Assembly (NCBI RefSeq): GCF_900636765.1
Contig: NZ_LR134313.1
Span: 1,922,001-1,986,000 of the forward strand
Reading direction: 5' to 3'
Source: Neisseria canis
GTDB lineage: Bacteria > Pseudomonadota > Gammaproteobacteria > Burkholderiales > Neisseriaceae
Length of the DNA: 64,000 bases
How positions within the stretch are numbered: the first letter of the stretch is position 1; every line of letters begins with the position of its first letter. Under the pieces are notes generated by a model that was given only the letters and a program-made list of their open reading frames with translations, did no database searches and was not told the DNA's origin. Made by a program: the position numbers and the translations under genes. Below are positions 8,482 through 18,073 of this stretch, one piece after another.

Positions 8482-9156
8482 TCACAACAAACCGCGTTCG
8501 GCAAACGATACCGCCTGCGTTGCGGTAACCACAAAATGATCCAGCAAAGCCACATCCACCAAATCCAAAGCCGCTTTCAAGCGGCGGGTAAACGCAATGT
8601 CTTCATCCGAAGGCTCCGCCGAGCCGCCGGGATGATTGTGGGCGATAATGATGGAGCTGGCATGATTCTCCAACGCCAGCTTCACCACTTCGCGCACATA
8701 TACCGTGTTTTCAGCCACCGTACCGCGCGCCAGCTCCACCGGGCTGATCAATTGGTTTTGCCGGTTCAGCAGCAACGCCAACGTTACTTCCACCTGCTCC
8801 TGTCCGAGTTGCAGGCGCAGATAATCGGCTACCGCCTGAGGGCTGCCGAACACAGGCGCCTGCTGCAATTCCTCTCCCAACACCCTGCGCCCAACTTCGC
8901 GCACCACCGCAAATTGCGTATAACTCGCCGGCCCCATACCTTTGTGTTTCGACAATTCCTGCACCGGTGCGCTCAAAAGCCGCCCGAGGCTGCCGAATTC
9001 CCGCAGCAGATCGCGCGCCAAATCCACCGCACTCATCCCGCGCGTACCCACACGTAATAAAATCGCCAGCAATTCCGCATCGCTCAGCGCCGCCGCGCCA
9101 CGCTCCAGCAGTTTTTCACGCGGCCGTTCCCCTTCCGGCCAATGTTTGATGCTCAT
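8482..9156 (-). CDS. radC: RadC-family JAB-domain protein
   Basis: Historically called a DNA repair protein; the family's true biochemical role is unsettled. The 224 residues show the N-terminal helix-hairpin-helix region (LSDAELLAILLRVGTRG) and a C-terminal JAB/MPN metalloprotease-like domain with HNHPGGSAEPSDED and the preceding glutamate in SPVELARGT. It is a single gene on the minus strand, divergent from the XRE regulator. Length and motifs are normal. Confidence 0.94.
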   Translation of the reverse strand: MSIKHWPEGERPREKLLERGAAALSDAELLAILLRVGTRGMSAVDLARDLLREFGSLGRLLSAPVQELSKHKGMGPASYTQFAVVREVGRRVLGEELQQAPVFGSPQAVADYLRLQLGQEQVEVTLALLLNRQNQLISPVELARGTVAENTVYVREVVKLALENHASSIIIAHNHPGGSAEPSDEDIAFTRRLKAALDLVDVALLDHFVVTATQAVSFAERGLL

Positions 9157-9230
9157 AAATCAATTCCGTAATGTTTAAAAATAGTTTCTAAAGTTATTTT
9201 AACTTAAAAGCCAATCTGCCGCTAAAGCGC

Positions 9231-9272
9231 GATGCCTGTCTGAAAACTTAAAATTTTCTTTCAGACAGGCAT
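9231..9272. repeat. Inverted DUS pair in the radC/XRE divergent region
   Basis: DUS at 9233-9244 and inverse at 9260-9271 with a 15-nt loop. It lies upstream of both neighbouring genes, so it is unlikely to terminate either. Confidence 0.7.
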
Positions 9273-9329
9273 TGAGCCTAATCAAAACGTGAAGTAAAAT
9301 CCGTTGAAACAAACACTAAAGGAAAAATA

Positions 9330-9602
9330 ATGTCCAACAAACTCCATGCCCCCACCGAACTGCCCGACGCTGACGATTTACGCGCCGTGCTTGCCTACAA
9401 CATGCGCCTGTTTAGAGTCAACAGAGGCTGGTCGCAAGAAGAGCTTGCACGCCAATGCGGCCTGGATCGAACCTACGTTTCCGCCGTAGAACGCAAACGC
9501 TGGAACATCGCCCTATCCAATATCGAAAAAATGGCAGCCGCACTCGGCGTTCCCGCCTACCAGCTCCTGCTGCCGCCGGAAGAGCGTTTAAAAATGATCT
9601 AA
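9330..9602 (+). CDS. XRE-family helix-turn-helix regulator
   Basis: Small DNA-binding protein of 90 residues, nearly all one helix-turn-helix domain: LAYNMRLFRVNRGWSQEELA, then GLDRTYVSAVERKRWNIALS. It resembles the C (controller) proteins of restriction-modification systems and the general HTH_3 repressors. No restriction or toxin gene lies next to it, so its target is unknown. AAAGGAAAAATA precedes the ATG at good spacing. It converges on a methyltransferase-fold gene across a DUS hairpin. Confidence 0.85.
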   Translation: MSNKLHAPTELPDADDLRAVLAYNMRLFRVNRGWSQEELARQCGLDRTYVSAVERKRWNIALSNIEKMAAALGVPAYQLLLPPEERLKMI

Positions 9603-9607
9603 ACCAA

Positions 9608-9670
9608 AATGCCTGTCTGAAAACGGGCAACGCAAGTTTCTGCGAAGAAAAACATTTTCAGACAGGCATC
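9608..9670. terminator. DUS hairpin between convergent genes
   Basis: DUS at 9610-9621 and inverse at 9657-9668 with a 35-nt loop, between the convergent XRE and methyltransferase genes. Confidence 0.6.
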
Positions 9671-9699
9671 TACCTCTGTTACACAGCACGCCGCATTCT

Positions 9700-10428
9700 C
9701 TACACCCTGGCAGGCGTCAGCACCATTTTACCTTCAGCCTCCAAAACTTCATCCTCTTCCTGCTCAAGAGAGTGCATACCTGCCTCCCTCTTTACCAGCA
9801 CCAAACCGTAAACAGCAGCAGCATGCGGCCACCAGCGATCCCCCGCCGCCTCCATAAATTCCAAAATATGCAGCGCTTTGGCATTCTGAATCAGTGGCCG
9901 GTAAACCATAAACTGCCCGCTTTCAACCATAAAGCCCAAATCCGACAGTATGTTTTTCAATTCAGGCAAAGGCAGACATCTGCTTTTTTCAGGCAGGCGT
10001 TGCCCGTCAAAACAGCCGCTGAAACGCCAAAGCGAATGCGGATTCAATCCCGTCAAAACCATGCGCCCTTCCGGTTTCAAAGCCCGATAAGCCTCCGCCA
10101 GCGCCACAGTATAAGCATCACAACATTCCAACACATGCGGCATCAGTAACAAATCAAGCGAACCTGCCATCCAGGCAGAATATTCCGCCTCCATCTCAAA
10201 ATCACAGCCGCAACGGATAACACGACGGCCTTCCAGCAAATTCCAGGCAGGCATACCCATCTGCACCGTTGTACCGAAAGCATAACGGTTTGCAGAATGC
10301 AAAAAAAACGCCTCTTCCTCACTGCGCACATAACTGCCTAAAAGTGTTTCATCAAACCAACAGCTTATATTGCGGTTTCTCAAATTTGCCAATCCGTATC
10401 TCTCCGGTTTCCAACATAACCGTATCAT
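9700..10428 (-). CDS. SAM-dependent methyltransferase-fold protein
   Basis: Class I methyltransferase-like protein of 242 residues, substrate unknown. The core matches the Methyltransf_11 type, with LDLLLMPHVLECCDAYTVAL and EAYRALKPEGRMVLTGLNPH as the motif IV and post-motif region. The usual motif I glycine loop is poor (VIRCGCDFEMEAEY), so SAM binding should be tested. Bacterial relatives often neighbour gloB or rnhA; here gloB is about 2 kb away. ATG 10428 is preferred to upstream ATGs in the frame because homology-like sequence starts there. Confidence 0.75.
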   Translation of the reverse strand: MIRLCWKPERYGLANLRNRNISCWFDETLLGSYVRSEEEAFFLHSANRYAFGTTVQMGMPAWNLLEGRRVIRCGCDFEMEAEYSAWMAGSLDLLLMPHVLECCDAYTVALAEAYRALKPEGRMVLTGLNPHSLWRFSGCFDGQRLPEKSRCLPLPELKNILSDLGFMVESGQFMVYRPLIQNAKALHILEFMEAAGDRWWPHAAAVYGLVLVKREAGMHSLEQEEDEVLEAEGKMVLTPARV

Positions 10429-10543
10429 ACCAACGAAGCAGCAAAGGCTGTAAAAAAGCTGGGAAAAAACCAATCAAATCTGCAACATCAAACGTAGTTT
10501 CATCCTAATACATTGAAAAAATAAATTAAATTCCCGCTAGAAC

Positions 10544-10572
10544 TTGACGCATCCAAACAAGGCCAGTAGTAT
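10544..10572 (+). promoter_or_regulatory. Candidate promoter of mltD
   Basis: TTGACG (10544-10549), 17 nt, then TAGTAT (10567-10572). It lies 35 nt before the ATG at 10607. The TTG of this -35 could be misread as a start codon. Confidence 0.45.
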
Positions 10573-10606
10573 TAGTAAGATTCTAATTACGACATTTGCA
10601 GAAACT

Positions 10607-12724
10607 ATGGCATCACTGAAAACGATTTCTCTTGCCGTTGCAGGCTTATCTATTTCCACGGCTTCCCATGCCCAAACATCATCTGCTTACTCGCCCAGCC
10701 AAGTAGGTATGGCAATGATGCGTTTAAGCGCATCTCCGCTCGATCATCACAAAAAAGCACCTCAAAAATCAGGCAGCATCTGGGCAAAAATGCGGAAAGA
10801 TTTCCGCATGAACGAAGTCAACCCCGAATTAGTACGCCGTCATGAAAGCAAATTCAGTACGAGTTCCGCCTATTTCACCCGCACCATCGACCGCAGCAAA
10901 CCCTATATGTCTTACATTGCAAGCGAGGTGGAAAAGCGTAACATGCCTGCCGAAATCGCCTTGCTGCCGTTTATCGAAAGCGCCTATGTAACCAAAGCCA
11001 AATCGCATGTCGGAGCCTCCGGCTTATGGCAGTTTATGCCGGCTACCGGCCGCCATTACGGCCTGGAGCAGACTTCTCTGTATGACGGCCGCCACGACGT
11101 AAAAGCCGCCACAGACGCCGCACTCAACTATCTGCAATATCTTCACAGCCTTTTCGGTGACTGGTCATTGGCATTGGCCGCCTATAACTGGGGTGAAGGC
11201 AACGTCAGCCGTGCCGTTAACCGCGCACGCGCACAAGGCTTGGAGCCGGTATATGAAAACCTGCGCATGCCGAACGAAACCCGTAACTACGTGCCTAAAT
11301 TGATGGCCGTCCGCAACATTGTCCGCGATCCCCAATATTACGGAATCAATTTGGCCGACATTGACAGCAAGCCCTATTTCAAAGCCGTTACACTCGACCA
11401 ACCCATCGATACTTCTGCTGCCGCCCGCTTGGCGGGCATCACAGAAAGCGAATTTTTGGCTTTAAACCCCGCATTCAAAGCCCCCGTATTCGTACCCAAC
11501 GGCAAGCGCGAGATGCTGCTTCCCGTCAGCTCGGTTTCCACATTCGAGAAAAATTACAGCAAAGCAGACAAATCAAGCTTGCTTTCTTGGAATGTCTACC
11601 AAACACAAGGCATGACCAGCTTAGCCAGCATTGCTGCAGAAACCGGGACCAGCCTCAGCGAACTGAAACGTCTTAACGGAATCAAAGGTTCCACCGTAAA
11701 CGGCGGATACAGCCTCTTGGTAGCCAAAAACAGTACCGGTACAAATCAAGCTTCGGGCTATATTGATTTTGCCCGTATGGATAAAGACCTTAATCCGAAC
11801 GATAACAAGCTACAAACCGTAGAGCCCATGCAAGGTCTGCCGGCAATCAATTCATTGGCTGCCGCACAACCTGTAATACCCAAACCGGTTGCCGCGGCAC
11901 AACAAATAGAAGCGATTACAGTTGCGAAAGTCGAGCCGGTATCATTACCGGTTAAAGCATTATCGGCAAAATCCGATAACGCTTCTTCTGAATACATTGC
12001 AGTAAAATCATCCGCTCAGCCAACTGTTGAAGAGCAAACCATATCTGCAAATATTGCTATTAACCAGCCCTTATCTTCACCGCTTACACCTGAAGCACGC
12101 CCAACAGCCTCAGAAAATTTAGCGGCAAATAAAGTTTCCGCCGAACCTCAGGTTCAAGTAGCCAAAACAGGAACTTCCGTTGCGCCAACAGCAGATAATA
12201 TTGAAGTGGCATCACTTGAAAACAACCAGCCTGCAGACGAATTGCAAGTGCTAGCTGAGCAAAGCAACGCTGCCGAAGTTATCCGCAGCACACTTGCACG
12301 GTTAGAAGAAGATGAGGCTCGCGCCGCTAAAGCACGTTTGGCAAAAGCCAAACAGCAAGAACGGACACAAGCCCGTTTGGCTCGCGCCCAACAACAGCAG
12401 CAAACTTTGGTCGCAGGAACACACAGGGTAACCGATGGCGACACTATGTATAACATTTCCCAACGCTATAACATCAGCGTTGCGGATTTAGCTATCATTA
12501 ACAATATTCGCGGCAACCATATTCAAAAAGGCCAAGTGTTGAAAGTCGCTGCAAATACAAACAGCACTTCCAATATCCGCTCTGTATCTTATACCGTGCG
12601 CAAAGGTGATACTTTAAATACCATAGCGAGCCGTTTTAATCTTGACATCAATGATATCCGCCGCTGGAATAAGAATACGCGAACAGTTACACCAGGACAG
12701 CGTATTAATTTGATCGGAATTTAA
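10607..12724 (+). CDS. mltD: Membrane-bound lytic murein transglycosylase D with LysM repeats
   Basis: Cleaves peptidoglycan glycan strands in the periplasm. With ATG 10607 the protein has 705 residues and begins with a signal peptide ending at SHAQT. The SLT domain follows, with the catalytic glutamate in FIESAYVTKAKSH and GLWQFMPATGRHYGL. A weak LysM-like repeat (SWNVYQTQGMTSLASIAAE) is followed by a long low-complexity Ala/Gln/Ser-rich linker and two clear C-terminal LysM domains (HRVTDGDTMYNISQRYNIS and YTVRKGDTLNTIASRFN). The frame is open to TTG 10544, but that codon overlaps a promoter-like -35 and would push the signal peptide inward. No lipobox is seen, unlike E. coli MltD. Confidence 0.92.
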   Translation: MASLKTISLAVAGLSISTASHAQTSSAYSPSQVGMAMMRLSASPLDHHKKAPQKSGSIWAKMRKDFRMNEVNPELVRRHESKFSTSSAYFTRTIDRSKPYMSYIASEVEKRNMPAEIALLPFIESAYVTKAKSHVGASGLWQFMPATGRHYGLEQTSLYDGRHDVKAATDAALNYLQYLHSLFGDWSLALAAYNWGEGNVSRAVNRARAQGLEPVYENLRMPNETRNYVPKLMAVRNIVRDPQYYGINLADIDSKPYFKAVTLDQPIDTSAAARLAGITESEFLALNPAFKAPVFVPNGKREMLLPVSSVSTFEKNYSKADKSSLLSWNVYQTQGMTSLASIAAETGTSLSELKRLNGIKGSTVNGGYSLLVAKNSTGTNQASGYIDFARMDKDLNPNDNKLQTVEPMQGLPAINSLAAAQPVIPKPVAAAQQIEAITVAKVEPVSLPVKALSAKSDNASSEYIAVKSSAQPTVEEQTISANIAINQPLSSPLTPEARPTASENLAANKVSAEPQVQVAKTGTSVAPTADNIEVASLENNQPADELQVLAEQSNAAEVIRSTLARLEEDEARAAKARLAKAKQQERTQARLARAQQQQQTLVAGTHRVTDGDTMYNISQRYNISVADLAIINNIRGNHIQKGQVLKVAANTNSTSNIRSVSYTVRKGDTLNTIASRFNLDINDIRRWNKNTRTVTPGQRINLIGI

Positions 12725-12736
12725 GCTTAAACGTAA

Positions 12737-12760
12737 AAAGCCAGACATATGTCTGGCTTT
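12737..12760 (+). terminator. Intrinsic terminator of mltD
   Basis: A perfect 24-nt palindrome (half-site AAAGCCAGACAT) starts 13 nt after the mltD stop and is followed by CTTTTTT. Confidence 0.85.
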
Positions 12761-12787
12761 CTTTTTTAGGGAACTGTGATGTAAAGT

Positions 12788-12982
12788 TGAATGAAAATAC
12801 CAACGGACTCATCCGCTAATATTTCCCCAAACAAACCGATTTCCACAACATCAGCCATCAGGAGATACACAGGGTTCAAGATAAACTGAATCACCGGCCA
12901 AGAAAAACACTTGGCTATGAAACACCAAGTATTTTATTCTTCCTCTACTACCTGAGTGTTGCATTTGAAATTCGAATCTAAG
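12788..12982 (+). mobile_element. 3' relic of an IS30/IS1655-like element
   Basis: This stretch aligns along its whole length with the 3' end of the IS30 element near 53410-53618. Shared features include the codons for NENTNGLI, PKQTDFHNISH and LGYET and the terminal sequence TTGAAATTCGAATCTAAG. Point changes (including a stop in LIR*YF) and a small deletion near the end show decay. The 5' part is gone. It fills most of the gap between mltD and glnD. Confidence 0.85.
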
Positions 12983-13012
12983 CCTGTCTGAAAACAACTA
13001 AACGAAACCGCC

Positions 13013-15571
13013 ATGTCTAACTTTGCCCCAAATCTTACGCAAGAATTAAACCTAAAAAAAGAACAAGCCGTTGCCGCTTATTTGGTTAAGCGGCAGCCTA
13101 ATGTTTTTTTCGAACAATACACCCAAGCCTTAGACGATATGCTTTCCTCATTGTGGCAGACATTATTTGCCGACAGCAGCTTATGCCTGCTGGCAACGGG
13201 CGGCTTCGGCAGGAGGGAAATGTATCCTTATTCCGATTTGGATTTGGCGCTGGTGTCGGATACCGCGCTGACCGAAACACAGCAGCAAACCGCCGCCGCC
13301 TTTATCCAAACCCTGTGGGATATGCAGCTTACACCCTCTGTCAAAGTCGGCAGCATAGATGAATTGTGCCGCAGCATTGAAGACGACCTTACCGGCGAAA
13401 CCGCATTTCTTGAAGCACGCTTCATCTGCGGCGATCCACCCACTGCCGACGCCATGCTGCAAAAGCTCAATCTGCAACGCAATGCCGCTCTGTTTATCGA
13501 AGGCAAATTGGTGGAAATGCAGCAGCGCCACGATAAGCAAAAAGGCTCCGGCGCCCTGCTTGAACCCAACATCAAAACCTGCCCCGGCGGCCTGCGCGAC
13601 ATCCACACCATGATGTGGCTGGCCAAAGCGCAGGGTCTGTCTACATCCGCGCATTCATTAGTGCACAACCGCGTACTTACGCGCATGGAAGCTGGGCTGC
13701 TTTCCAACAGCCACAAGCAACTGGCACGCATCCGTATCGAGCTGCATCTGGGCGCAGGCCGTGAAGAAGACCGGCTGATTTTCGATCTGCAAAACAAAAT
13801 CGCTGCCGATATGGGTTTCCAAAACGACGGCAGCCGCATCAAAAGTGAAAAGCTGATGCATCGGCTCTACCGCGCCACCAAAACAGTCAAACAGCTCAAC
13901 GGCATCATCATTCCCATGTTACGCGGGCGCGTGTATTCCGTGTTGCCCCGCCATACTCACCATATCAACGACGAATATTACCAAGTCGACAACCAAATCG
14001 CGGTGAAAGACAAAAACCTGTTCCGCAACGATCCCGCGCATATTTTCAAAATCATTGAAATCATCCAAACCCGCAACGACCTCAAAACCATCGCACCGAA
14101 AACTTTGCGCCAATGGTGGGCGGCCACCCGCAACATCAATGAAAGTTTTTACCGCAACCCGGTTAACCGCGAGCGTTTTATCGGCTTTTTCAAAACCGGC
14201 AACGGCCTCACCCGTACCATGCGCTTCCTCAACCTCTACGGCGTGCTCGGCCAATACCTGCCCGCTTGGGAAAAAATCACCGGCCTGCTGCAACACGATT
14301 TATTTCATATTTATCCTGTTGACGACCACATCCTGATGGTGCTGCGCAACATGCGCCGCCTGGCCATAGACGCCCATGCCCATGAATTGCCTTTTGCTTC
14401 CGGCCTGATGTATTCGTTTGAGAAAAAACATGTGCTTTATTTGGCTGCCATGTTTCACGACATTGCCAAAGGCCGCGGTGGCGACCATGCGGTGGAAGGC
14501 ACAAAAGATGCGGCAAAATTTGCCCGAGACCATTTCCTCACCCAAGAAGAAAGCGACCTGCTGACTTGGTTGGTTGAAGACCATCTGTTGATGTCGACCG
14601 TGGCACAAAAAGAAGATATTTACGACATTGATGTGATTACTCGTTTCTGCGACCGGGTAAAAACGCAAGAACGGCTGACCGCCCTTTATCTGCTCACCGT
14701 AGCCGATATCCGCGGCACCAACCCGAAAATCTGGAATTCATGGAAAGCAAGCCTGCTGGAAAACCTGTTCCGCTCAAGCGCCCAGCGCCTGGCCGGCGTG
14801 GAAAAAAACCGCAAAGCCATTACCAGCATCCGCCAAAACAGCGCCACAGAAGCGCTCACCCAAGTCGGCTACGATACCAAACAACAGCGCCGTTTGTGGC
14901 AGGCACTCGGCTCTGCTTATTTCGTGCGGCACGAAGAGCAGGAAATCCTTTGGCATCTGCCGCTGCTGATCGAACGTTTGGAAGAATCACAAATCGCCAT
15001 ACGCAGCCTGCACGATGCCGACACTTTGCAAGTGATGGTGTACATGCCCAATGCCGACCGCCTGTTTACCCGCCTGTGCCGCATTTTCAGCCGAGCCGGT
15101 TTGGACATTGTCGCCGCACGGGCTTTCGTGACCGAGCATAATTATATTTTGGACACCTTTGTCGTTCAGTTTCCCACCCATTACAGCCCGCACGACTACC
15201 CGCGCATCCGCTCATTGCTGGAAAAAGAGCTTAACGATTTCATAGAGGGCAAATTCCGCGCCGGCAATTCATCGGGCGGCATCAAAAGCCGACGCGCCCG
15301 ACACCAGCCGATCGCACCCAATTTATTCCTCTCCGAAGAAGAAGACTATCCGGGCTGGTTCACGCTGGAAATCATTGCCGTTAACCGCCCGTTTTTGCTC
15401 GCCGACATTACCGAGGTATTTGCCGAACTGAACATCAGCTTGCGTTACGCGAAAATCAATACCTTAGACGAGCGTGTTGAAGACAGCTTCCTGCTATACA
15501 GCCCGCAGCTTGCCAATCCGAAACAGCAGTTATTGTTAAAGCAGCGGCTGTTTGAGCAACTGAGTGTTTGA
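13013..15571 (+). CDS. glnD: Bifunctional PII uridylyltransferase / uridylyl-removing enzyme
   Basis: Senses glutamine and adds or removes UMP on the PII protein, controlling nitrogen assimilation. The 852 residues show the nucleotidyltransferase domain ([19 protein letters not shown] at about 61-79), the HD hydrolase domain ([17 protein letters not shown]) and two C-terminal ACT domains beginning near [18 protein letters not shown] and [20 protein letters not shown]. Length and motif order are normal. An IS30 relic ends 30 nt upstream, so the promoter may lie in or near IS-derived sequence. A DUS hairpin follows. Confidence 0.96.
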   Translation: MSNFAPNLTQELNLKKEQAVAAYLVKRQPNVFFEQYTQALDDMLSSLWQTLFADSSLCLLATGGFGRREMYPYSDLDLALVSDTALTETQQQTAAAFIQTLWDMQLTPSVKVGSIDELCRSIEDDLTGETAFLEARFICGDPPTADAMLQKLNLQRNAALFIEGKLVEMQQRHDKQKGSGALLEPNIKTCPGGLRDIHTMMWLAKAQGLSTSAHSLVHNRVLTRMEAGLLSNSHKQLARIRIELHLGAGREEDRLIFDLQNKIAADMGFQNDGSRIKSEKLMHRLYRATKTVKQLNGIIIPMLRGRVYSVLPRHTHHINDEYYQVDNQIAVKDKNLFRNDPAHIFKIIEIIQTRNDLKTIAPKTLRQWWAATRNINESFYRNPVNRERFIGFFKTGNGLTRTMRFLNLYGVLGQYLPAWEKITGLLQHDLFHIYPVDDHILMVLRNMRRLAIDAHAHELPFASGLMYSFEKKHVLYLAAMFHDIAKGRGGDHAVEGTKDAAKFARDHFLTQEESDLLTWLVEDHLLMSTVAQKEDIYDIDVITRFCDRVKTQERLTALYLLTVADIRGTNPKIWNSWKASLLENLFRSSAQRLAGVEKNRKAITSIRQNSATEALTQVGYDTKQQRRLWQALGSAYFVRHEEQEILWHLPLLIERLEESQIAIRSLHDADTLQVMVYMPNADRLFTRLCRIFSRAGLDIVAARAFVTEHNYILDTFVVQFPTHYSPHDYPRIRSLLEKELNDFIEGKFRAGNSSGGIKSRRARHQPIAPNLFLSEEEDYPGWFTLEIIAVNRPFLLADITEVFAELNISLRYAKINTLDERVEDSFLLYSPQLANPKQQLLLKQRLFEQLSV

Positions 15572-15620
15572 ATTTTTCAAACTTATTCTAACAACAGCTT
15601 TTCACCGACTGTCTTATCCG

Positions 15621-15651
15621 AATGCCTGTCTGAAAGTTTCAGACAGGCATT
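15621..15651 (+). terminator. DUS hairpin after glnD
   Basis: DUS at 15623-15634 and inverse at 15638-15649, 3-nt loop, followed by TTTTG. A good intrinsic terminator shape. The AT-rich stretch 15652-15864 shows no gene. Confidence 0.75.
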
Positions 15652-15864
15652 TTGCTTACCGTTTCGGATAAGCATGACCCAACCAAGATTCCGCAACAAA
15701 AACCAAAATAAATATCAACTGAAAAACTATACCCATCAAAGTAAATTTATATAAAATAATTTCATTATAATCCGCAATTTACCTTACAAATTAATAACAA
15801 ATGCATTATACTGAATACATATTTTTTACCTGCCTTCATTCAACCAAACACATTTAATAATTTT

Positions 15865-17052
15865 ATGTTGGTTTTTTTAACCCTCATTTCCCTCTGCGGA
15901 TTTTTCCTGTCCAAATACTTTAAACTCGGGCCGTTTAATCCGTTTACCCTTTACTTCGGCGTTTGGTCCGCTATTTTTGTGGCCTACGCATTCTTTCAAG
16001 ATACCTACCGCCCAATCTCCGACGATTATTTATTCATCCAAATCTGTGTGCAGCTCGTAGCTTTTTTTATGATGATCTGCGCCCGGCCGTTTAAACCCGG
16101 TTTTATGCCCATTCCCCCGCGGTACCAATTAAACAAAAAAATTTTTACTTTAATCCAGCTGGCTCTAATCGCCGCGTTGCCAACGTTTTACCAAATGGTT
16201 GTCGATTATGCAGGAGAAAGCATTTTTACCAGCTCGGGCTACACCCGCTTACGCTATGTGTTTAATAATGAAGGCAAAGACATGGGTAAACTGGGCTACC
16301 TCTATACACTGGCATTTTTAAGCGCATCGGTGGGCGTGTATTACGCCGCGAAAAAAGAGCTGAACAAATGGCAGACAATATTGGCCGTGTTGCTCGCCCT
16401 GATTTATGCCTACCTCACCACAGGGCGGACATTCTTTCTGATGATCTTTATTTTCACGGTTACCCCGTTGGCCGTGATGGGCAAAATCCGCTTGAAAACT
16501 TTGGCCGTTTTAGGTTCGGCACTTTTGGGCACATTCTTCTTAGTGGCCTCGCTAACTTCAAAAGGCGCATCTCCCGACGCGTCTTTAAGCGACAACATTG
16601 CCAGCTTTATCGAAAGCGCGCACAGCTACTTTATCGCCCCTTTCGTGGCGCTTTCCATGATTACGGAAGAATTGAAAACGCTCGCTTTCGGCGACTATTC
16701 GCTGCGCTTTATACTGAGCATACTCGCAGCATTCGGCCTAACCGATCCGCCGGGCCCGATTGTGAAAGGCTACCAATTCACACCCGCCCCAACCAACCTT
16801 TATACGGTTTACGAAGTGTATGTGCGGGACTTTGATGTGTTCGGATTTTTCATACCCCTGATTTTTTTACCGATACATTGGATACTCTACAAACAGGCGC
16901 GTAAAGCCAATGATTTTTGCATGATTATTTATGCCATCTCGCTTTATCCCCTGCTAACCCAAATGCTGCAAGACCAATACATGACCCTGATTTCCACTTG
17001 GATTCAAATATTCTTAGGGTGCCTGCTGCTGATTAGCAGAAAAAGAGCTTAG
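15865..17052 (+). CDS. Wzy-like oligosaccharide repeat-unit polymerase (putative)
   Basis: Integral membrane protein of 395 residues with roughly ten hydrophobic helices, for example VFLTLISLCGFFLS, LVAFFMMICARPF, ILAVLLALIYAYLTTGRTFF and LAVLGSALLGTFFLVASLT. The layout and the loop motif YLTTGRTFF resemble the O-antigen polymerase / repeat-unit polymerase family, which joins lipid-linked sugar repeats at the periplasmic side. A long loop (TDPPGPIVKGYQFTPAPTNLY) lies between later helices, as in Wzy proteins. No glycosyltransferases or flippase are nearby, so the substrate is unknown. Base composition is more AT-rich than its neighbours and IS elements follow directly, both consistent with transfer. 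Confidence 0.6.
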   Translation: MLVFLTLISLCGFFLSKYFKLGPFNPFTLYFGVWSAIFVAYAFFQDTYRPISDDYLFIQICVQLVAFFMMICARPFKPGFMPIPPRYQLNKKIFTLIQLALIAALPTFYQMVVDYAGESIFTSSGYTRLRYVFNNEGKDMGKLGYLYTLAFLSASVGVYYAAKKELNKWQTILAVLLALIYAYLTTGRTFFLMIFIFTVTPLAVMGKIRLKTLAVLGSALLGTFFLVASLTSKGASPDASLSDNIASFIESAHSYFIAPFVALSMITEELKTLAFGDYSLRFILSILAAFGLTDPPGPIVKGYQFTPAPTNLYTVYEVYVRDFDVFGFFIPLIFLPIHWILYKQARKANDFCMIIYAISLYPLLTQMLQDQYMTLISTWIQIFLGCLLLISRKRA

Positions 17053-17360
17053 CAGGCATCCATATGTTGGATCATTTGGCAAGCCGTAGGAAGACTCAGA
17101 AAAACTTCCTTTTCAGTCCCATTTGTAAATGCTTTTGGGGCTTAGGAAGCAAAATTCATTTTAAAGGATCTTTCCGCAACATTCCCAACAGCACTTTGTA
17201 CAAATCATCATGTCTGTGATTGAAGCGGAACTCGGTTTCTTTTAAATGCAGGTAAAACGTATGCTTCGGCACACCGTTAAACTGTACCAAGCGATGCTTC
17301 GCGTAGCTCCAAAAGGATTCAATACCGTTGATATGCTGAGTACCACGGGCAAATTCATTA

Positions 17361-18073
17361 GGGGCTGTCCTAGATAATTAGGGTTATTCAAAAGCATTTA
17401 AAATAACCCTTATGAAGCCGTTTAAGTCAGTATAAACAACACAAGCTAATCGAGCTGTTCGTTGCCGGCGTAACAGCTAGAACAGCAGCGGAATTAACAG
17501 GTGTTCATAGAAATACTGCCGCTTACTACTTTCATCGTCTACGTTTGCTGATTTATCAAAACAGCCCGCATTTGGAAATGCTCGACGGTGAAATCGAAGC
17601 CGACGAAAGCTATTTTGGTGGCCGTAGAAAAGGCAAACGTGGTCGCGGTGCAGCCGGAAAAGTGCCGGTGTTCGGGCTGTTAAAGCGAAACGGTAGGGTT
17701 TATACCGTCGCCGTTCCGAATACCGAAACGATCACCTTACTGCCTATTATCCGAGAGCAGGTTAAGCCTGACAGTATTGTTTATACGGACTGTTACAAAG
17801 CTATGATGTATTGGATGTCAGCGAATTTAACCATTTTCGTATCAATCACAGCGCACATTTTGCGGACAAGCAAAACCACATAAACGGCATTGAGAATTTT
17901 TGGAGTCAGGCAAAACGTCATTTACGTAAGTTCAATGGCATTCCCAAAGCTCATTTTGAGCTGTATTTGAAGGAGTGCGAATGGCGTTTTAACCACAGTG
18001 AAATAAAGTCTCAATTATCCATTTTAAAACAATTAGTAAGAGAGAATTTGACCTGGTTATCTAGGACAGCCCC
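17361..18073 (+). mobile_element. IS1016-like element (IS1595 family) inside another IS
   Basis: 713 bp bounded by perfect 17-bp inverted repeats GGGGCTGTCCTAGATAA (17361-17377 and complement 18057-18073). An exact 8-bp direct repeat ATTCATTA lies at 17353-17360 and 18074-18081. This is a complete IS with a clean target duplication inside the outer transposase. Confidence 0.92.
17412..18057 (+). pseudogene. IS1016-like transposase with two frameshifts
   Basis: Translation by segments gives KLIELFVAGVTARTAAELTG, EADESYFGGRRKGKRGRGA, IVYTDCYKA, then in the next frame LDVSEFNHFRINHS and HINGIENFWSQAKRHLRKFN. The ATG at 17412 is out of frame with the conserved region (a few bases lost after it). 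A single-base loss near 17800 moves the frame again between TDCYKA and LDVSEF. The element can move only if transposase is supplied by another copy. Confidence 0.85.

Noticed and set aside
9330..9602. XRE protein as controller of a restriction-modification or toxin-antitoxin system
   Set aside because: No endonuclease, methyltransferase of DNA type, or toxin is adjacent. The neighbouring methyltransferase-fold gene is convergent and not a DNA methylase.
10544..10606. Extended N-terminus of MltD from TTG 10544
   Set aside because: The TTG is part of a promoter-like TTGACG, and the signal peptide begins only after ATG 10607.
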